From the NCBI GenBank assembly GCA_910583935.1, contig CAJTZM010000003.1:62001-126000 (forward strand): DNA of 64,000 nucleotides, given 5' to 3'. Within the stretch, counting starts at the first letter, position 1, and every line of letters starts with the position of its first letter. Under the pieces are notes generated by a model. It saw only the letters and a program-made list of their open reading frames with translations, was not told where the DNA came from and searched no databases. The DNA is from an uncultured Oscillospiraceae bacterium. Lineage in GTDB: Bacteria; Bacillota; Clostridia; Oscillospirales; Ruminococcaceae. Below, piece by piece: positions 8,159 to 16,393 of the stretch. The position numbers and the translations under genes are program-made.

Positions 8159-9148
8159 TTGCGTTTTGTGCTATTTTTCTCTGTTTTAGCCCTGGTTTTT
8201 GTTAATGGATGGACCGACGCGCCCAACGCCATCGCGGGGGTGGTGGCCACCGGCGGCATGCGCTACCGGTCCGCTGCCTGGATGGCCGCTGGATGCAATA
8301 TAGCCGGTGCGCTGGCTTTTTCCCTTTTTGGGGGGCAGGTGGCCAAAACCGTTTTGGGCCTGGCTGATTTTTCCCGGCTCGGCTTCCAAGGACTCTGCGC
8401 TTTGGCCGGATGCTTTCTGGCGGTGGTCCTATTTGCCGCAGCTGCCTGGCTATGGGGGATCCCCACTAGTGAAAGCCACGGCCTGATGGCAGGGATCCTG
8501 GGCAGCGGCTTAGCGCTGGGACAAACGGGAATTTTTCGCTGGCGGGATTGGCAGCCGGTACTGGCAGGGCTTTTTCTGTCCCTGGGGTTGGGGTTTCTAC
8601 TGGGACTGGTTTTATACCGCCTTGCCGGCTCGTTTCTTCAAAATCTTTGTCCGCGCCGTATAAACCGCTGGCAGAGGGCCGGGGCCGCCGCCAACGCGCT
8701 GATGCACGGCGGACAGGATGGGCAAAAGTTTGCCGTTATGCTCCAGCTGGTGTGGGCGGCGCTGGCGGCAAGTCCTGCCGGGACGGAAAAACCGCAGGCT
8801 GCCGCCGTTTTTTTCTGCGCGGCGGCCATGGGGCTGGGCACCCTATGCGGCGGGCGGCGGATCATCCAAAAAACCGCCGTCGAGATGGTACAGATCGATC
8901 CTTCCCAAAGCATTGCAGCGGATCTGGCTTCCGCCGGCGCCTTGTTGTCGCTTTCGCTCATGGGCCTGCCGGTCAGCACCACCCACACCAAAACCGCCGC
9001 CCTGGCCGGATGCGCCTCCGCCCGTTCCCGCCGGTCGGTGGATACCGGCGTTGTTGGACAGATGCTGGCCGCCTGGCTGTTTACCTTCCCCTGCTGCGCA
9101 GCCCTTGCCTGGTGCTTAACTCGCCTTCTGCTGGCTCTTTCCTCCTGA
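8159..9148 (+). CDS. Inorganic phosphate transporter, PiT family
   Basis: 329 residues with about 10 membrane segments. The duplicated PiT signature is seen at the N-terminus (NGWTDAPNAIA) and near the C-terminus (MGLPVSTTHTKTAALAG). PiT carriers import phosphate, or metal-phosphate, by proton symport. A TTG at 8159 with AAAGGGGG 8 nt upstream is the likely start. No PhoU-like gene is adjacent. A terminator follows 60 nt downstream. Confidence 0.88.
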   Translation: MRFVLFFSVLALVFVNGWTDAPNAIAGVVATGGMRYRSAAWMAAGCNIAGALAFSLFGGQVAKTVLGLADFSRLGFQGLCALAGCFLAVVLFAAAAWLWGIPTSESHGLMAGILGSGLALGQTGIFRWRDWQPVLAGLFLSLGLGFLLGLVLYRLAGSFLQNLCPRRINRWQRAGAAANALMHGGQDGQKFAVMLQLVWAALAASPAGTEKPQAAAVFFCAAAMGLGTLCGGRRIIQKTAVEMVQIDPSQSIAADLASAGALLSLSLMGLPVSTTHTKTAALAGCASARSRRSVDTGVVGQMLAAWLFTFPCCAALAWCLTRLLLALSS

Positions 9149-9206
9149 TTTATCCTAAAACGCAAAAGAGAAAGGCGGCCTCCAGAGAAGGCGGCCGTCT
9201 ATAAAG

Positions 9207-9247
9207 AAAGGGCCGGACAGACCATTTCGGCTTGTCCTGCCCTTTTT
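9207..9247 (+). terminator. Terminator after the PiT gene
   Basis: AAAGGGCCGGACA/TGTCCTGCCCTTT stem with one mismatch and a T-tract. It also sits at the end of the minus-strand gene downstream. Confidence 0.8.
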
Positions 9248-9305
9248 CTACTGTACAATCCACCAAAATCCCCAAAAAGGAGAGCAGCAGCCAGGAATCC
9301 ATCGT

Positions 9306-9740
9306 TTATCGTGTGGCCATGACGCCATAAGCGATCAAGGGGCTGGCGTATATGGCGATATAGACCAAGGTGATCCAAGGTTGATAGTCAATATAAAACG
9401 CTTTGAAGGTCAAGGACCATGGATGCTTCACCAAAACCCACCCAATTACGTCAAAGACAACGGTTATCGTTCCCCAGGTCAGGGAGGTTACAATCGCATC
9501 TGCTAAAGCAACCGTTTCCCACCCATTAAAATAAAGATATGCAAACAGGGGGAATACAACAATATTGTATAAAGGATGCCACGGCTTTGTCCTCTCATAG
9601 CCTTCGCCCATTCCACCGCTTTCCTTCATCGACTTCATATGCAATACGGTAATATTCAAAAGAGTGTGGCATATTCCAATACCTGTTACAACAAAATAGG
9701 CCAGCCAATACCATAACATAGAAAATCCAAAATGCGCCAC
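9306..9740 (-). CDS. Small integral membrane protein, unrecognised
   Basis: 144 residues with four likely membrane segments and an aromatic-rich composition ('FSMLWYWLAYFVVTGIG', 'LYNIVVFPLFAYLYF', 'WGTITVVFDVIGWVLV', 'PWITLVYIAIYASPLI'). The central polar loop carries 'HMKSMKESGGMGEGYERTKP'. The start is GTG at 9740 with GGAGG 7 nt upstream; a TATAAT-like -10 is present about 40 nt upstream. I do not recognise the family. Convergent with the PiT gene. Confidence 0.65.
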   Translation of the reverse strand: MAHFGFSMLWYWLAYFVVTGIGICHTLLNITVLHMKSMKESGGMGEGYERTKPWHPLYNIVVFPLFAYLYFNGWETVALADAIVTSLTWGTITVVFDVIGWVLVKHPWSLTFKAFYIDYQPWITLVYIAIYASPLIAYGVMATR

Positions 9741-9794
9741 TTTGATTCCTCCAATAATGCAAACTTTGGTTTATCGATCGATTCATTATAAAGT

Positions 9795-9832
9795 AATACC
9801 CGCTGAAAAGCAACTGCTTTTCAGCGGGTATT
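9795..9832. repeat. 38-nt hairpin repeat, copy 1
   Basis: Perfect 18-bp stem (AATACCCGCTGAAAAGCA and its complement) with a 2-nt loop, lying between two minus-strand genes. It has no T-tract. A second 38-nt copy sits at 38441-38478. Confidence 0.75.
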
Positions 9833-9916
9833 GGCTTTCTGGCGATGGGTCCTCTCAAGAAAAGCCATCCGCCCTGTAAAGCCGCTTTTTAATGCTGTGC
9901 CAGGCGATTTTTGCCC

Positions 9917-10642
9917 TTATCCGGCGGCCTTTACCGGCGCTTTTCGAATCAGCAGCCAGCAGAACAGCCCCAGCAAAATCGAGAAGCCCAAAAACAAAAG
10001 GGCCAGACAGTAGGGAGAACGCAGCACCCAGCTTCCAAGGGGGGCCAGCAGTTTTACGACGATCCCTTCAGCAACCGAGGGGAAGCTGACAACAAACAGA
10101 GGAAGTCCTATAGCGGCCAGGGCCGGAACGGTGATGGAGACGGCAATTTTCCAGATTTTGTTCATTCGGTAGTAAGCACCGCCAATAAAATAGCCCAAAA
10201 TTCCAGTGGCCAAGCCCGCCGCAGTCTGGCACAGGAAGATGCTCAGCCAGCCGCCAAAGCCGCTGGTTCCGGGGTAGAGCAGCGCTTCCAGCTCCTGGGT
10301 ATGGACCCCAAACCATTGCCCCATTTGCGAAAGGATCATGTTAATCAGCATCTTGCCGGCAGAAAGGGTTACCAAAAAAAGCAGGAACCCGTAGAAGGTG
10401 GATTTTCGGGAAGCGCCGTTGGACGGGCCGAACCGCGTCCCCGCCGAAAAAAAGACGATCCCCATGACAAAGATCATAACAGCGCTGGAAAAGGAAAAGC
10501 CGTTGACCGATACTTCCGATTCCCCCGCACAGATGGCAATCGTGGACCCAAGCAGCAAAACGCCGAGCATGGCGCCGTAAAAGCCGACCAAGGCCCAGTA
10601 GGTATTCTGCCAGTACCATCGAAACATTTTCATGATTTTCAT
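9917..10642 (-). CDS. ABC-2-like permease of a ytrABC-type operon
   Basis: 241-residue membrane protein with about six hydrophobic segments ('YGAMLGVLLLGSTIAICAG', 'VMIFVMGIVFFSAGTRFG', 'FYGFLLFLVTLSAGKMLI'). It directly follows an ABC ATPase gene and a GntR repressor gene, the order of B. subtilis ytrAB and relatives, so it is the membrane partner of that ATPase. The substrate is unknown; such operons often respond to cell-wall or antimicrobial-peptide stress (inference). ATG at 10642 is 16 nt from the ATPase stop. Confidence 0.75.
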   Translation of the reverse strand: MKIMKMFRWYWQNTYWALVGFYGAMLGVLLLGSTIAICAGESEVSVNGFSFSSAVMIFVMGIVFFSAGTRFGPSNGASRKSTFYGFLLFLVTLSAGKMLINMILSQMGQWFGVHTQELEALLYPGTSGFGGWLSIFLCQTAAGLATGILGYFIGGAYYRMNKIWKIAVSITVPALAAIGLPLFVVSFPSVAEGIVVKLLAPLGSWVLRSPYCLALLFLGFSILLGLFCWLLIRKAPVKAAG

Positions 10643-10658
10643 TCTCTGTCCCCTCCTC

Positions 10659-11507
10659 CTAATCGTTGGTCAGCTGTACAAACAGCTTTTGCAGATCCAT
10701 GGCCGACACCTCCAGCGTTTCCGGGACCTGTTCCGGCGTTCCCAGCAGGCAGGCCCTTTTAAGGTTCCCCAGCTGGTCCTCTCCGATGGTCTGGCGGCCG
10801 GCGCAGTACGCGTCCACCTCTGCCGCCTTGCCAGACACCATATATCCCATTCCCCGAACCTCCTCCACCGGCTGGTCCAGCAGGATGGTTCCGTTTTTGA
10901 TGATCACAACCTGCTCGATAATATCCGAAATCTCTTCAATCAGGTGGGTGGAGATGACGATGGTGCGGGGAAATTCGCTGTATTGGCGGAGCAGCTCCCG
11001 GTAAAACAGCTCCCGGTGGTTGGCGTCCAGCCCCAGCACCGGCTCGTCAAAGAAGGTATAGGGCGCCTTGGCGGCCAGCGCTGCGATCAGTTTCGCGATG
11101 GTCAGATAACCGGTGGATAGGCTTTTGAGCCTCTTTTTGGGATTGAGTCCAAATCGCTGTGAGAGTTCATTAGCGAAATCCATGTCAAAATCCGGATAAA
11201 AATCCCGGCTCCAGCGAAACAGCTGCTTGACCGTCGTCCCATCGGGATAAAGGGTTTTTTCACCCATATAATAAATTTTGCCCTGGGCCCGGTCGTTTTC
11301 TAAGCCGTTTTCCCCATCGATGGTCACGCCGCCTTCTTTGGGAAAGAGGCGGCTGCTCACCGCGTTTAAAAGGGTGGATTTGCCCGCGCCGTTTCTTCCC
11401 AGCAAACCATAGATTCGATTTTCTCCAAAGGAAACATTGATTTTTTGAAGCGCGGTAAAATGTCCGAACTGCACTGTCAAATCCTTTACCTGTATGCCGT
11501 TATTCAT
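10659..11507 (-). CDS. ABC transporter ATP-binding protein (YtrB-like)
   Basis: 282 residues. Walker A is GLLGRNGAGKST near residue 40. The signature region is altered: the usual LSGGQ motif is replaced by 'LKSLSTGYLTIAKLIAALA', as in the YtrB/EcsA-like subfamily. Walker B is 'TFFDEPVLGLD' and the switch His is in 'VISTHLIEE'. The C-terminal 80 residues form a small regulatory extension. It overlaps the regulator gene by 8 nt, so the two are translationally coupled. Confidence 0.88.
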   Translation of the reverse strand: MNNGIQVKDLTVQFGHFTALQKINVSFGENRIYGLLGRNGAGKSTLLNAVSSRLFPKEGGVTIDGENGLENDRAQGKIYYMGEKTLYPDGTTVKQLFRWSRDFYPDFDMDFANELSQRFGLNPKKRLKSLSTGYLTIAKLIAALAAKAPYTFFDEPVLGLDANHRELFYRELLRQYSEFPRTIVISTHLIEEISDIIEQVVIIKNGTILLDQPVEEVRGMGYMVSGKAAEVDAYCAGRQTIGEDQLGNLKRACLLGTPEQVPETLEVSAMDLQKLFVQLTND

Positions 11508-11871
11508 CTGTTTTCCCCTCCTCGATCATGCGGATGACATCCTCCTTGGAAAGATGCAGCTTTTTCGCTTCTTCTAAAAGGCGAACGATATATCCGTCAT
11601 AAAAAACCCTTTTTCGCTGCTGCAAAATCTTTTGCGCCCCCCCCCGGCTGACAAACATGCCAACGCCTCTTTTTTTGTGCAGGATCTCCCGCTCGGTTAA
11701 AAGGGACATGCCCTTGAGTACCGTTGCCGGATTGATTTGATAGGTCACCGAAATCTCCGTGGTCGATGGCACCTGCGTTTCCTCCGGGAAAGCGCCGGAT
11801 AGAATCGCGTCCTCTATCTGCCCTGCAACCTGTAAATAAATCGGAACGCCGCTTTCAAAAGAAAATTTCAT
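11500..11871 (-). CDS. GntR-family repressor, YtrA subfamily
   Basis: 123 residues: an N-terminal winged helix-turn-helix (about residues 8-75, with 'VPSTTEISVTYQINPATVLKGMSLLTE') and a short 45-residue helical end, the YtrA layout lacking a large effector domain. It probably represses its own operon with the ABC genes. The operator is likely the TTAGTTA/TAACTAA repeat overlapping the -10 and start region just upstream. Confidence 0.88.
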   Translation of the reverse strand: MKFSFESGVPIYLQVAGQIEDAILSGAFPEETQVPSTTEISVTYQINPATVLKGMSLLTEREILHKKRGVGMFVSRGGAQKILQQRKRVFYDGYIVRLLEEAKKLHLSKEDVIRMIEEGKTDE

Positions 11872-11893
11872 ACTTCACCACCTTATTTGTACA

Positions 11894-11917
11894 TTAGTTA
11901 ACTACTTGTGTAACTAA
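11894..11917. promoter_or_regulatory. Putative GntR operator
   Basis: Inverted repeat TTAGTTA (11894-11900) and TAACTAA (11911-11917) with a 10-nt gap, touching the minus-strand -10 hexamer. Its placement suits a YtrA-type repressor site. Confidence 0.6.
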
Positions 11918-11945
11918 CTATATAGCATAAATTCCACTTTGTCAA
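11917..11945 (-). promoter_or_regulatory. Promoter of the GntR-ABC operon
   Basis: Minus strand: TTGACA (11945-11940), 17-nt spacer, TATAGT (11922-11917). Near-consensus. The leader contains the putative operator. Confidence 0.8.
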
Positions 11946-12032
11946 GTCATGTTTATCATTTTTTAACCATCCAAACCGTAGAAATTGGCAAAGGGCTGCT
12001 TCAGCGCAAAAATATTTCTCAATATTTTCCCT

Positions 12033-12064
12033 GTCAAGAACCGGGAGGGATCCTGGTTCTTGAC
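12033..12064. promoter_or_regulatory. Inverted repeat overlapping the feo -35
   Basis: GTCAAGAACC (12033-12042) and GGTTCTTGAC (12055-12064), perfect 10-bp arms with 12 nt between. The right arm contains most of the -35 hexamer. It could be an operator for a metal regulator. It does not match the textbook Fur box. Confidence 0.55.
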
Positions 12065-12088
12065 ATTGGATATGCCTTGTGCTATGGT
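12060..12088 (+). promoter_or_regulatory. Promoter of the feo operon
   Basis: TTGACA (12060-12065), 17-nt spacer, TATGGT (12083-12088), 63 nt before the feoA start. Confidence 0.7.
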
Positions 12089-12150
12089 ATATTCGATTTA
12101 GTTTGCCAAGGATAACTTTTTGCTTGCAAAATTGGGGAGGGAACGAAAAG

Positions 12151-12381
12151 ATGACATTGGATCAGCTTCCCATTGGGAAGCAGGCACGGATTTTGTCAGT
12201 CGGCGGAGAGGGAGCCCTGCGCCGGCGGCTGTTGGACATGGGGCTCACCCCTCATACCAAGCTGATGGTTCGTAAGGTCGCGCCCATGGGGGATCCCATT
12301 GAGCTGCATGTACGCAGCTATGAGCTGACTATCCGGCTGGATGACGCGCGGGAAATCGAAATTGAGGAGGAACCAGTATGA
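12151..12381 (+). CDS. feoA: Ferrous iron transport protein FeoA
   Basis: 76-residue SH3-like cytoplasmic protein: 'LDQLPIGKQARILSVGGEGA', 'RRRLLDMGLTPHTKLMV' and 'PMGDPIELHVRSYELTIR' are FeoA signatures. It assists the FeoB iron pore. The ATG at 12151 with GGGGAGG upstream is preferred over an earlier in-frame ATG at 12079, which would lie in the promoter. It overlaps feoB by 4 nt (ATGA), indicating translational coupling. Confidence 0.93.
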   Translation: MTLDQLPIGKQARILSVGGEGALRRRLLDMGLTPHTKLMVRKVAPMGDPIELHVRSYELTIRLDDAREIEIEEEPV

Positions 12382-14387
12382 CCTTTGCGCTGGCTGGCAA
12401 CCAAAACTGCGGAAAAACGACTCTTTTTAATCAGCTGACCGGGTCAAACCAGCATGTAGGCAATTTCCCCGGCGTCACGGTAGAGCGCAAGGACGGGCAG
12501 ATCCGCGGGCAGAAGGACGCGGTGGTGGTGGACCTGCCCGGCATCTATTCCCTCTCCCCTTATACCAGCGAGGAGATTGTCACCCGGGATTTTCTGATCC
12601 AGTCTCATCCAGATGGGATTATCAATATTGTAGACGCCACTAACATTGAACGAAACCTGTATTTAAGCCTACAGCTGATCGAGCTGAACATTCCCATGGT
12701 CATTGCCTTGAATATGATGGACGAGGTGCGGGCCAACGGCGGGACCATCAAGATTAAACAGATGCAGGAGGCGCTGGGTGTTCCGGTAGTCCCCATATCC
12801 GCCAGCAAAAATGAAGGGGTCGCCGAATTGATCGATATAGCGATGGAGGTGGCGGCAGAAAGGCAGAGGCCCAAGCGGTTGGATTTCTGTTCCGGGCCGG
12901 TGCATCGGTCCATCCACGCGGTGGCCCACCTGGTGGAGGACCATGCCCAGCGGATGAACATCCCCGCCCGGTTTGCCGCCACCAAACTGGTGGAGGGGGA
13001 CGAAATTATCCGTCGATCCCTGGGACTTTCGGAAAACGAGCTGGACATGGTTGAGCACAGCGTGGACGAGATGGAAAAGGAGCTGGGCACCGACCGGGAA
13101 GCAGCCCTTGCGGATATGCGCTACACGTTTATCGAGGGAGTCTGCGCCGATTCGGTGATCAAGGGGCACCAAAGCCGGGAAAGTGCGCGCAGTGTAAAAA
13201 TTGACAGTGTGCTCACCCACAAGTACCTTGCGATCCCCATTTTCCTGGGGATCATGATGTTGATCTTCTGGCTGACCTTCGGCGTAATCGGGCCGGTATT
13301 AAGCGGCTGTCTCTCCTGGGGGATCGACGGGATCACCAGTCTGGCGGATCAGGCGCTGACTGCCTACCAGATCAATCCAGTTGTCCACAGCTTGGTGATT
13401 GACGGGGCCTTCGCCGGGGTGGGAAGTGTTCTTTCCTTTTTGCCGATCATTGTCGTACTGTTTTTCTTTCTCTCGATTTTGGAGGACAGCGGCTATATGG
13501 CGCGGGTCGCCTTTGTGATGGATAAGCTCTTACGAAAAATCGGCCTGTCCGGCCGCAGCTTTGTGCCCATGCTCATCGGCTTCGGGTGCAGTGTTCCCGC
13601 CATCATGGCCACCCGTACCCTTTCCAGTGAACGGGATCGGAAGATGACTATCCTGCTGACGCCGTTTATGTCCTGCAGTGCAAAGCTTCCCATTTACGCG
13701 GTTTTTTCCGCCGCGTTTTTCCCTGGCTGCGCAGCGCTGGTTATGATTGGGCTGTATGTTTTCGGCATCCTCACCGCCATATTGTGCGGCTGGATCTTTA
13801 AACACACCCTTTTTAAGGGAAAACCGGTTCCCTTTGTAATGGAGCTGCCCAATTACCGGTTTCCCAGCGCCAAAAGCGTGCTGCGCCTTATATATGACAA
13901 GGCCAAGGATTTTATTGTCCGGGCCTTTACAGTGATTTTTGTGGCGACGCTGATCATCTGGTTTTTACAGACCTTTGATACGCGGCTGAACGTGGTGGCC
14001 TCCAGCGCCGAGAGCATGCTCTCGGATGTGGGACGGCTGCTTGCGCCGGTGTTCGCGCCGCTGGGCTTCAGCGACTGGCGGATCTCCACCTCGCTGATTA
14101 CCGGCTTCACCGCCAAGGAAGCGGTGGTCAGCACTCTGGCGGTCCTGACTGGCACCAGCATCGCCACCTTGCCCCAGGCCCTTTCTTCACTGTTTCCCAG
14201 CACCCTCTCCGCGGCCGCTTTCCTGGTCTTCACCCTGCTGTACACCCCCTGCGTAGCGGCCATCGGCGCGGTGAAGCGGGAGATGGGCAGCAGCTGGCAC
14301 GCGCTGGCTGTGGCAGCCTTCCAAACGGGCATGGCCTGGATCATGGCTTTTTTGCTGTTTCAGGCCGGCAGTTTTTTGATCCATTAG
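12378..14387 (+). CDS. feoB: Ferrous iron transporter FeoB
   Basis: 669 residues. The N-terminal G domain has G1 GNQNCGKT (residues 7-14), a switch region NFPGVTVERK, G3 DLPGIYSLSPYTSEE and G4 'NMMDE'. The membrane part has the two Gate domains ('IVVLFFFLSILEDSGYMARV', 'FVPMLIGFGCSVPAIMATRT', 'FTLLYTPCVAAIGAVKRE'). It imports Fe2+ across the cytoplasmic membrane with GTP-dependent gating. A Cys-rich small membrane protein follows 11 nt downstream. Confidence 0.96.
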   Translation: MTFALAGNQNCGKTTLFNQLTGSNQHVGNFPGVTVERKDGQIRGQKDAVVVDLPGIYSLSPYTSEEIVTRDFLIQSHPDGIINIVDATNIERNLYLSLQLIELNIPMVIALNMMDEVRANGGTIKIKQMQEALGVPVVPISASKNEGVAELIDIAMEVAAERQRPKRLDFCSGPVHRSIHAVAHLVEDHAQRMNIPARFAATKLVEGDEIIRRSLGLSENELDMVEHSVDEMEKELGTDREAALADMRYTFIEGVCADSVIKGHQSRESARSVKIDSVLTHKYLAIPIFLGIMMLIFWLTFGVIGPVLSGCLSWGIDGITSLADQALTAYQINPVVHSLVIDGAFAGVGSVLSFLPIIVVLFFFLSILEDSGYMARVAFVMDKLLRKIGLSGRSFVPMLIGFGCSVPAIMATRTLSSERDRKMTILLTPFMSCSAKLPIYAVFSAAFFPGCAALVMIGLYVFGILTAILCGWIFKHTLFKGKPVPFVMELPNYRFPSAKSVLRLIYDKAKDFIVRAFTVIFVATLIIWFLQTFDTRLNVVASSAESMLSDVGRLLAPVFAPLGFSDWRISTSLITGFTAKEAVVSTLAVLTGTSIATLPQALSSLFPSTLSAAAFLVFTLLYTPCVAAIGAVKREMGSSWHALAVAAFQTGMAWIMAFLLFQAGSFLIH

Positions 14388-14398
14388 GAGGTGTAAGG

Positions 14399-14572
14399 GT
14401 GTCTATAGCGGATTATGTAATTCTGGTCGTTATCGCGCTGGCCGCCGTAGGAGCGGTGGCCTATGGACGGCGGCATCCGGGCGGCTGCGGCGGGAACTGC
14501 GCTGGCTGCAAGCGCGGCTGCGAAAAAAAGGACGCAAAGCTTCCCGGCCCAGGATCAGAACCGAAAGAGTAA
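14399..14572 (+). CDS. FeoB-associated Cys-rich membrane protein
   Basis: 57 residues starting with GTG at 14399 after AGGAGG. One N-terminal membrane helix (about residues 5-22) is followed by a Cys cluster at residues 30, 34, 37 and 41 ('GGCGGNCAGCKRGCEKK') and a charged tail. This is the layout of the FeoB-associated Cys-rich family (Pfam PF12669-like), a proposed third component of Feo systems in Firmicutes that may play the part of FeoC. It is adjacent to feoB and co-directional. The Cys residues could bind Fe-S or Fe(II), which is inference. Confidence 0.85.
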   Translation: MSIADYVILVVIALAAVGAVAYGRRHPGGCGGNCAGCKRGCEKKDAKLPGPGSEPKE

Positions 14573-14732
14573 CCACACTATAAAAACAGCCGCCTGTTCT
14601 CGAAGGGATGGCCGCCTTTTGTTGGTCCCGCCATTCGACAAAAATCCCGCCGGTTTTCTTGACAAAGGCGGCAGGATCTTTTATACCTAAGTGAGAGTGG
14701 ACAAACACAAACCGGAGAATGGAGATGAGCCG

Positions 14733-15515
14733 ATGCAGACAGCCATATTACAGGGTATTTTTCTTCCGTTTTTCGGGACGGTTCTGGGCGCAGCCTGCGT
14801 ATTTTTCCTACGGGGTGGTCTGCACCTGACCATCCAGCGCGCTTTAACCGGCTTTACGGCCGGCGTGATGACAGCGGCTTCTATCTGGAGTTTGCTGATC
14901 CCCGCCATAGAACAGGCGCAGGCTATGGGGATCTGGTCGTTTTTTCCGGCGGTGGCAGGATTTTGGCTGGGGATTCTTTTTTTGCTGCTGCTGGACAAAA
15001 CCATCCCCCATCTCCATCAAAACGCCAGCCAGCCGGAAGGTCCTCAAACCCATTTAAAAAAGACGACCATGCTGGTGCTGGCCGTCACCCTCCACAATAT
15101 CCCGGAGGGAATGGCAGTGGGCATTGTGCTTGCGGGCTGGGCCGCCGGAAACGAAACCATCACCGTCACTGGCGCGTTGGCGCTGTCCGTCGGCATCGCC
15201 CTTCAGAATTTTCCGGAAGGAGCCATTATCTCCATGCCCCTTCGGGCGCAGGCTGTGGGGAGGAGTCGGGCATTTCTATACGGCGTTTTGTCCGGCGTAG
15301 TGGAGCCGCTGGCCGCCGTATTGACCATTTGGGCGGCGGACCTTCTTCTTCCGGCCCTGCCTTATCTGCTCAGCTTTGCGGCAGGCGCCATGCTTTATGT
15401 AGTGGTGGAGGAGCTAATCCCCGAGGCGTCTGACGGTATTCATTCCAACCTGGGCACCCTGTTTTTTGCCGCCGGGTTCACCCTTATGCTGGCTCTGGAC
15501 GTGGCCTTAGGCTAA
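14733..15515 (+). CDS. ZIP family metal transporter
   Basis: 260 residues with eight likely membrane segments. The ZIP metal-binding motifs are HNIPEGMAVG in TM4 (about residues 111-120) and NFPEGAIISMP in TM5. A His-containing loop 'IPHLHQNAS' lies between TM3 and TM4. The family imports Zn2+ and sometimes Fe2+ or Mn2+. I chose ATG at 14733 (GGAGATGAG upstream) over an in-frame GTG at 14691 because the upstream residues are polar and lack a ribosome site. It is near the feo operon and may contribute to metal supply. Confidence 0.88.
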   Translation: MQTAILQGIFLPFFGTVLGAACVFFLRGGLHLTIQRALTGFTAGVMTAASIWSLLIPAIEQAQAMGIWSFFPAVAGFWLGILFLLLLDKTIPHLHQNASQPEGPQTHLKKTTMLVLAVTLHNIPEGMAVGIVLAGWAAGNETITVTGALALSVGIALQNFPEGAIISMPLRAQAVGRSRAFLYGVLSGVVEPLAAVLTIWAADLLLPALPYLLSFAAGAMLYVVVEELIPEASDGIHSNLGTLFFAAGFTLMLALDVALG

Positions 15516-15555
15516 CCTCCTGCGCATTTCACCCTGCGGCGATATGCTTCATTAG

Positions 15556-15602
15556 AAAACACCGCCTGTCTTCTCCTTAAAAGAAAGACAGGCGGTGTTT
15601 TT
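15556..15602. terminator. Bidirectional terminator
   Basis: AAAACACCGCCTGTCTT and its complement form a 17-bp stem with an 11-nt loop and flanking A and T runs, between the ZIP gene and a convergent regulator gene. Confidence 0.85.
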
Positions 15603-15933
15603 AGTCGTAGAGCTGCACCGCCACGCACAAAAGCTCCCACAAAAGCTGCTGCTTTTTTACCGGCTGTTGGCAGAAAAGCTCATAGCTTTTTAAAGGGATG
15701 GAATTTTTTTCCTCTGCACAATCTCCAATTTTTTCAAAAAGCTTTTCCAGTGTTGTGTCCAGCGCACCGCATAGCTTCACCATGGTTTCGATGCTGGCGT
15801 TTTTTTCGCCTCTCTCAATCTGCCCGATATAGGTATAGTGCAGCCCTGCCCGCTCTGCTAAAGCCTCTTGGCTCATTCCAAGACTCTGCCGCCGGGCACG
15901 GACGCGTTTTCCAATAATTTTTAGTATTTCCAT
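15601..15933 (-). CDS. XRE-family transcriptional regulator
   Basis: 110 residues: a helix-turn-helix of the Cro/C1 type at residues about 8-62 ('MSQEALAERAGLHYTYIGQIERGEKNASIETMVKLCGAL') and a 45-residue C-terminal helical part. It is divergent from a TM2-domain gene, and the region between them contains several TATACT-like repeats, so it may control both. The target is unknown. Confidence 0.85.
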   Translation of the reverse strand: MEILKIIGKRVRARRQSLGMSQEALAERAGLHYTYIGQIERGEKNASIETMVKLCGALDTTLEKLFEKIGDCAEEKNSIPLKSYELFCQQPVKKQQLLWELLCVAVQLYD

Positions 15934-15986
15934 TCGACCACCCTAAGTATAGTCTATCGTCTTTCTAATTGCTTTTACATATACTA

Positions 15987-16015
15987 TTGACATGATTTCG
16001 AAATGGATATATACT
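15987..16015 (+). promoter_or_regulatory. Promoter of the TM2-domain gene
   Basis: TTGACA (15987-15992), 17-nt spacer, TATACT (16010-16015). A perfect 8-bp inverted repeat CATATTTT/AAAATATG (16021-16040) follows directly and may be an operator or leader hairpin. Confidence 0.75.
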
Positions 16016-16065
16016 ATAATCATATTTTTTAGAAAATATGATACGATAATCTATTAGGGGGAGCT

Positions 16066-16296
16066 ATGAACAAGAGAAGCTTTTTTCGCAGAAGGGAATA
16101 TTTTCCTGTTTTCTGCGAAAAACAGACCGCCTATTTTCTCTGCCTTTTGGGGGGATGGGCCGGCGCACATAAATTCTACGAGGGGAAAACCTTGCAGGGA
16201 ATCCTTTATCTTTTTACCTTTGGCCTTTTAGGATTGGGCTGGATCACGGATTTAATTGTGATCCTGTGCCGGAAGGGCAATTCTTATAATACATAG
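16066..16296 (+). CDS. TM2-domain membrane protein
   Basis: 76 residues. The TM2 domain is visible: 'AYFLCLLGGWAGAHKFYEGK' followed by 'GILYLFTFGLLGLGWITDLI'. It has two membrane helices joined by a short turn, with the family's G-x-HxFY pattern. The molecular role of bacterial TM2 proteins is not settled. Divergent from an XRE regulator that may regulate it. ATG at 16066 follows AGGGGGAG. Confidence 0.85.
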   Translation: MNKRSFFRRREYFPVFCEKQTAYFLCLLGGWAGAHKFYEGKTLQGILYLFTFGLLGLGWITDLIVILCRKGNSYNT

Positions 16297-16305
16297 CCTT
16301 CTCAC

Positions 16306-16336
16306 AAAAAGCCCGAGAAAACTCTCGGGCTTTTTT
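16306..16336 (+). terminator. Terminator after TM2 gene
   Basis: GCCCGAGA/TCTCGGGC stem with a 4-nt loop, upstream A5 and downstream T6. Confidence 0.85.
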
Positions 16337-16393
16337 CTATGGAGAAAATAAAGGACCTGTGGACCTATCTGCAACAGCCTATCGGCGGCCATT

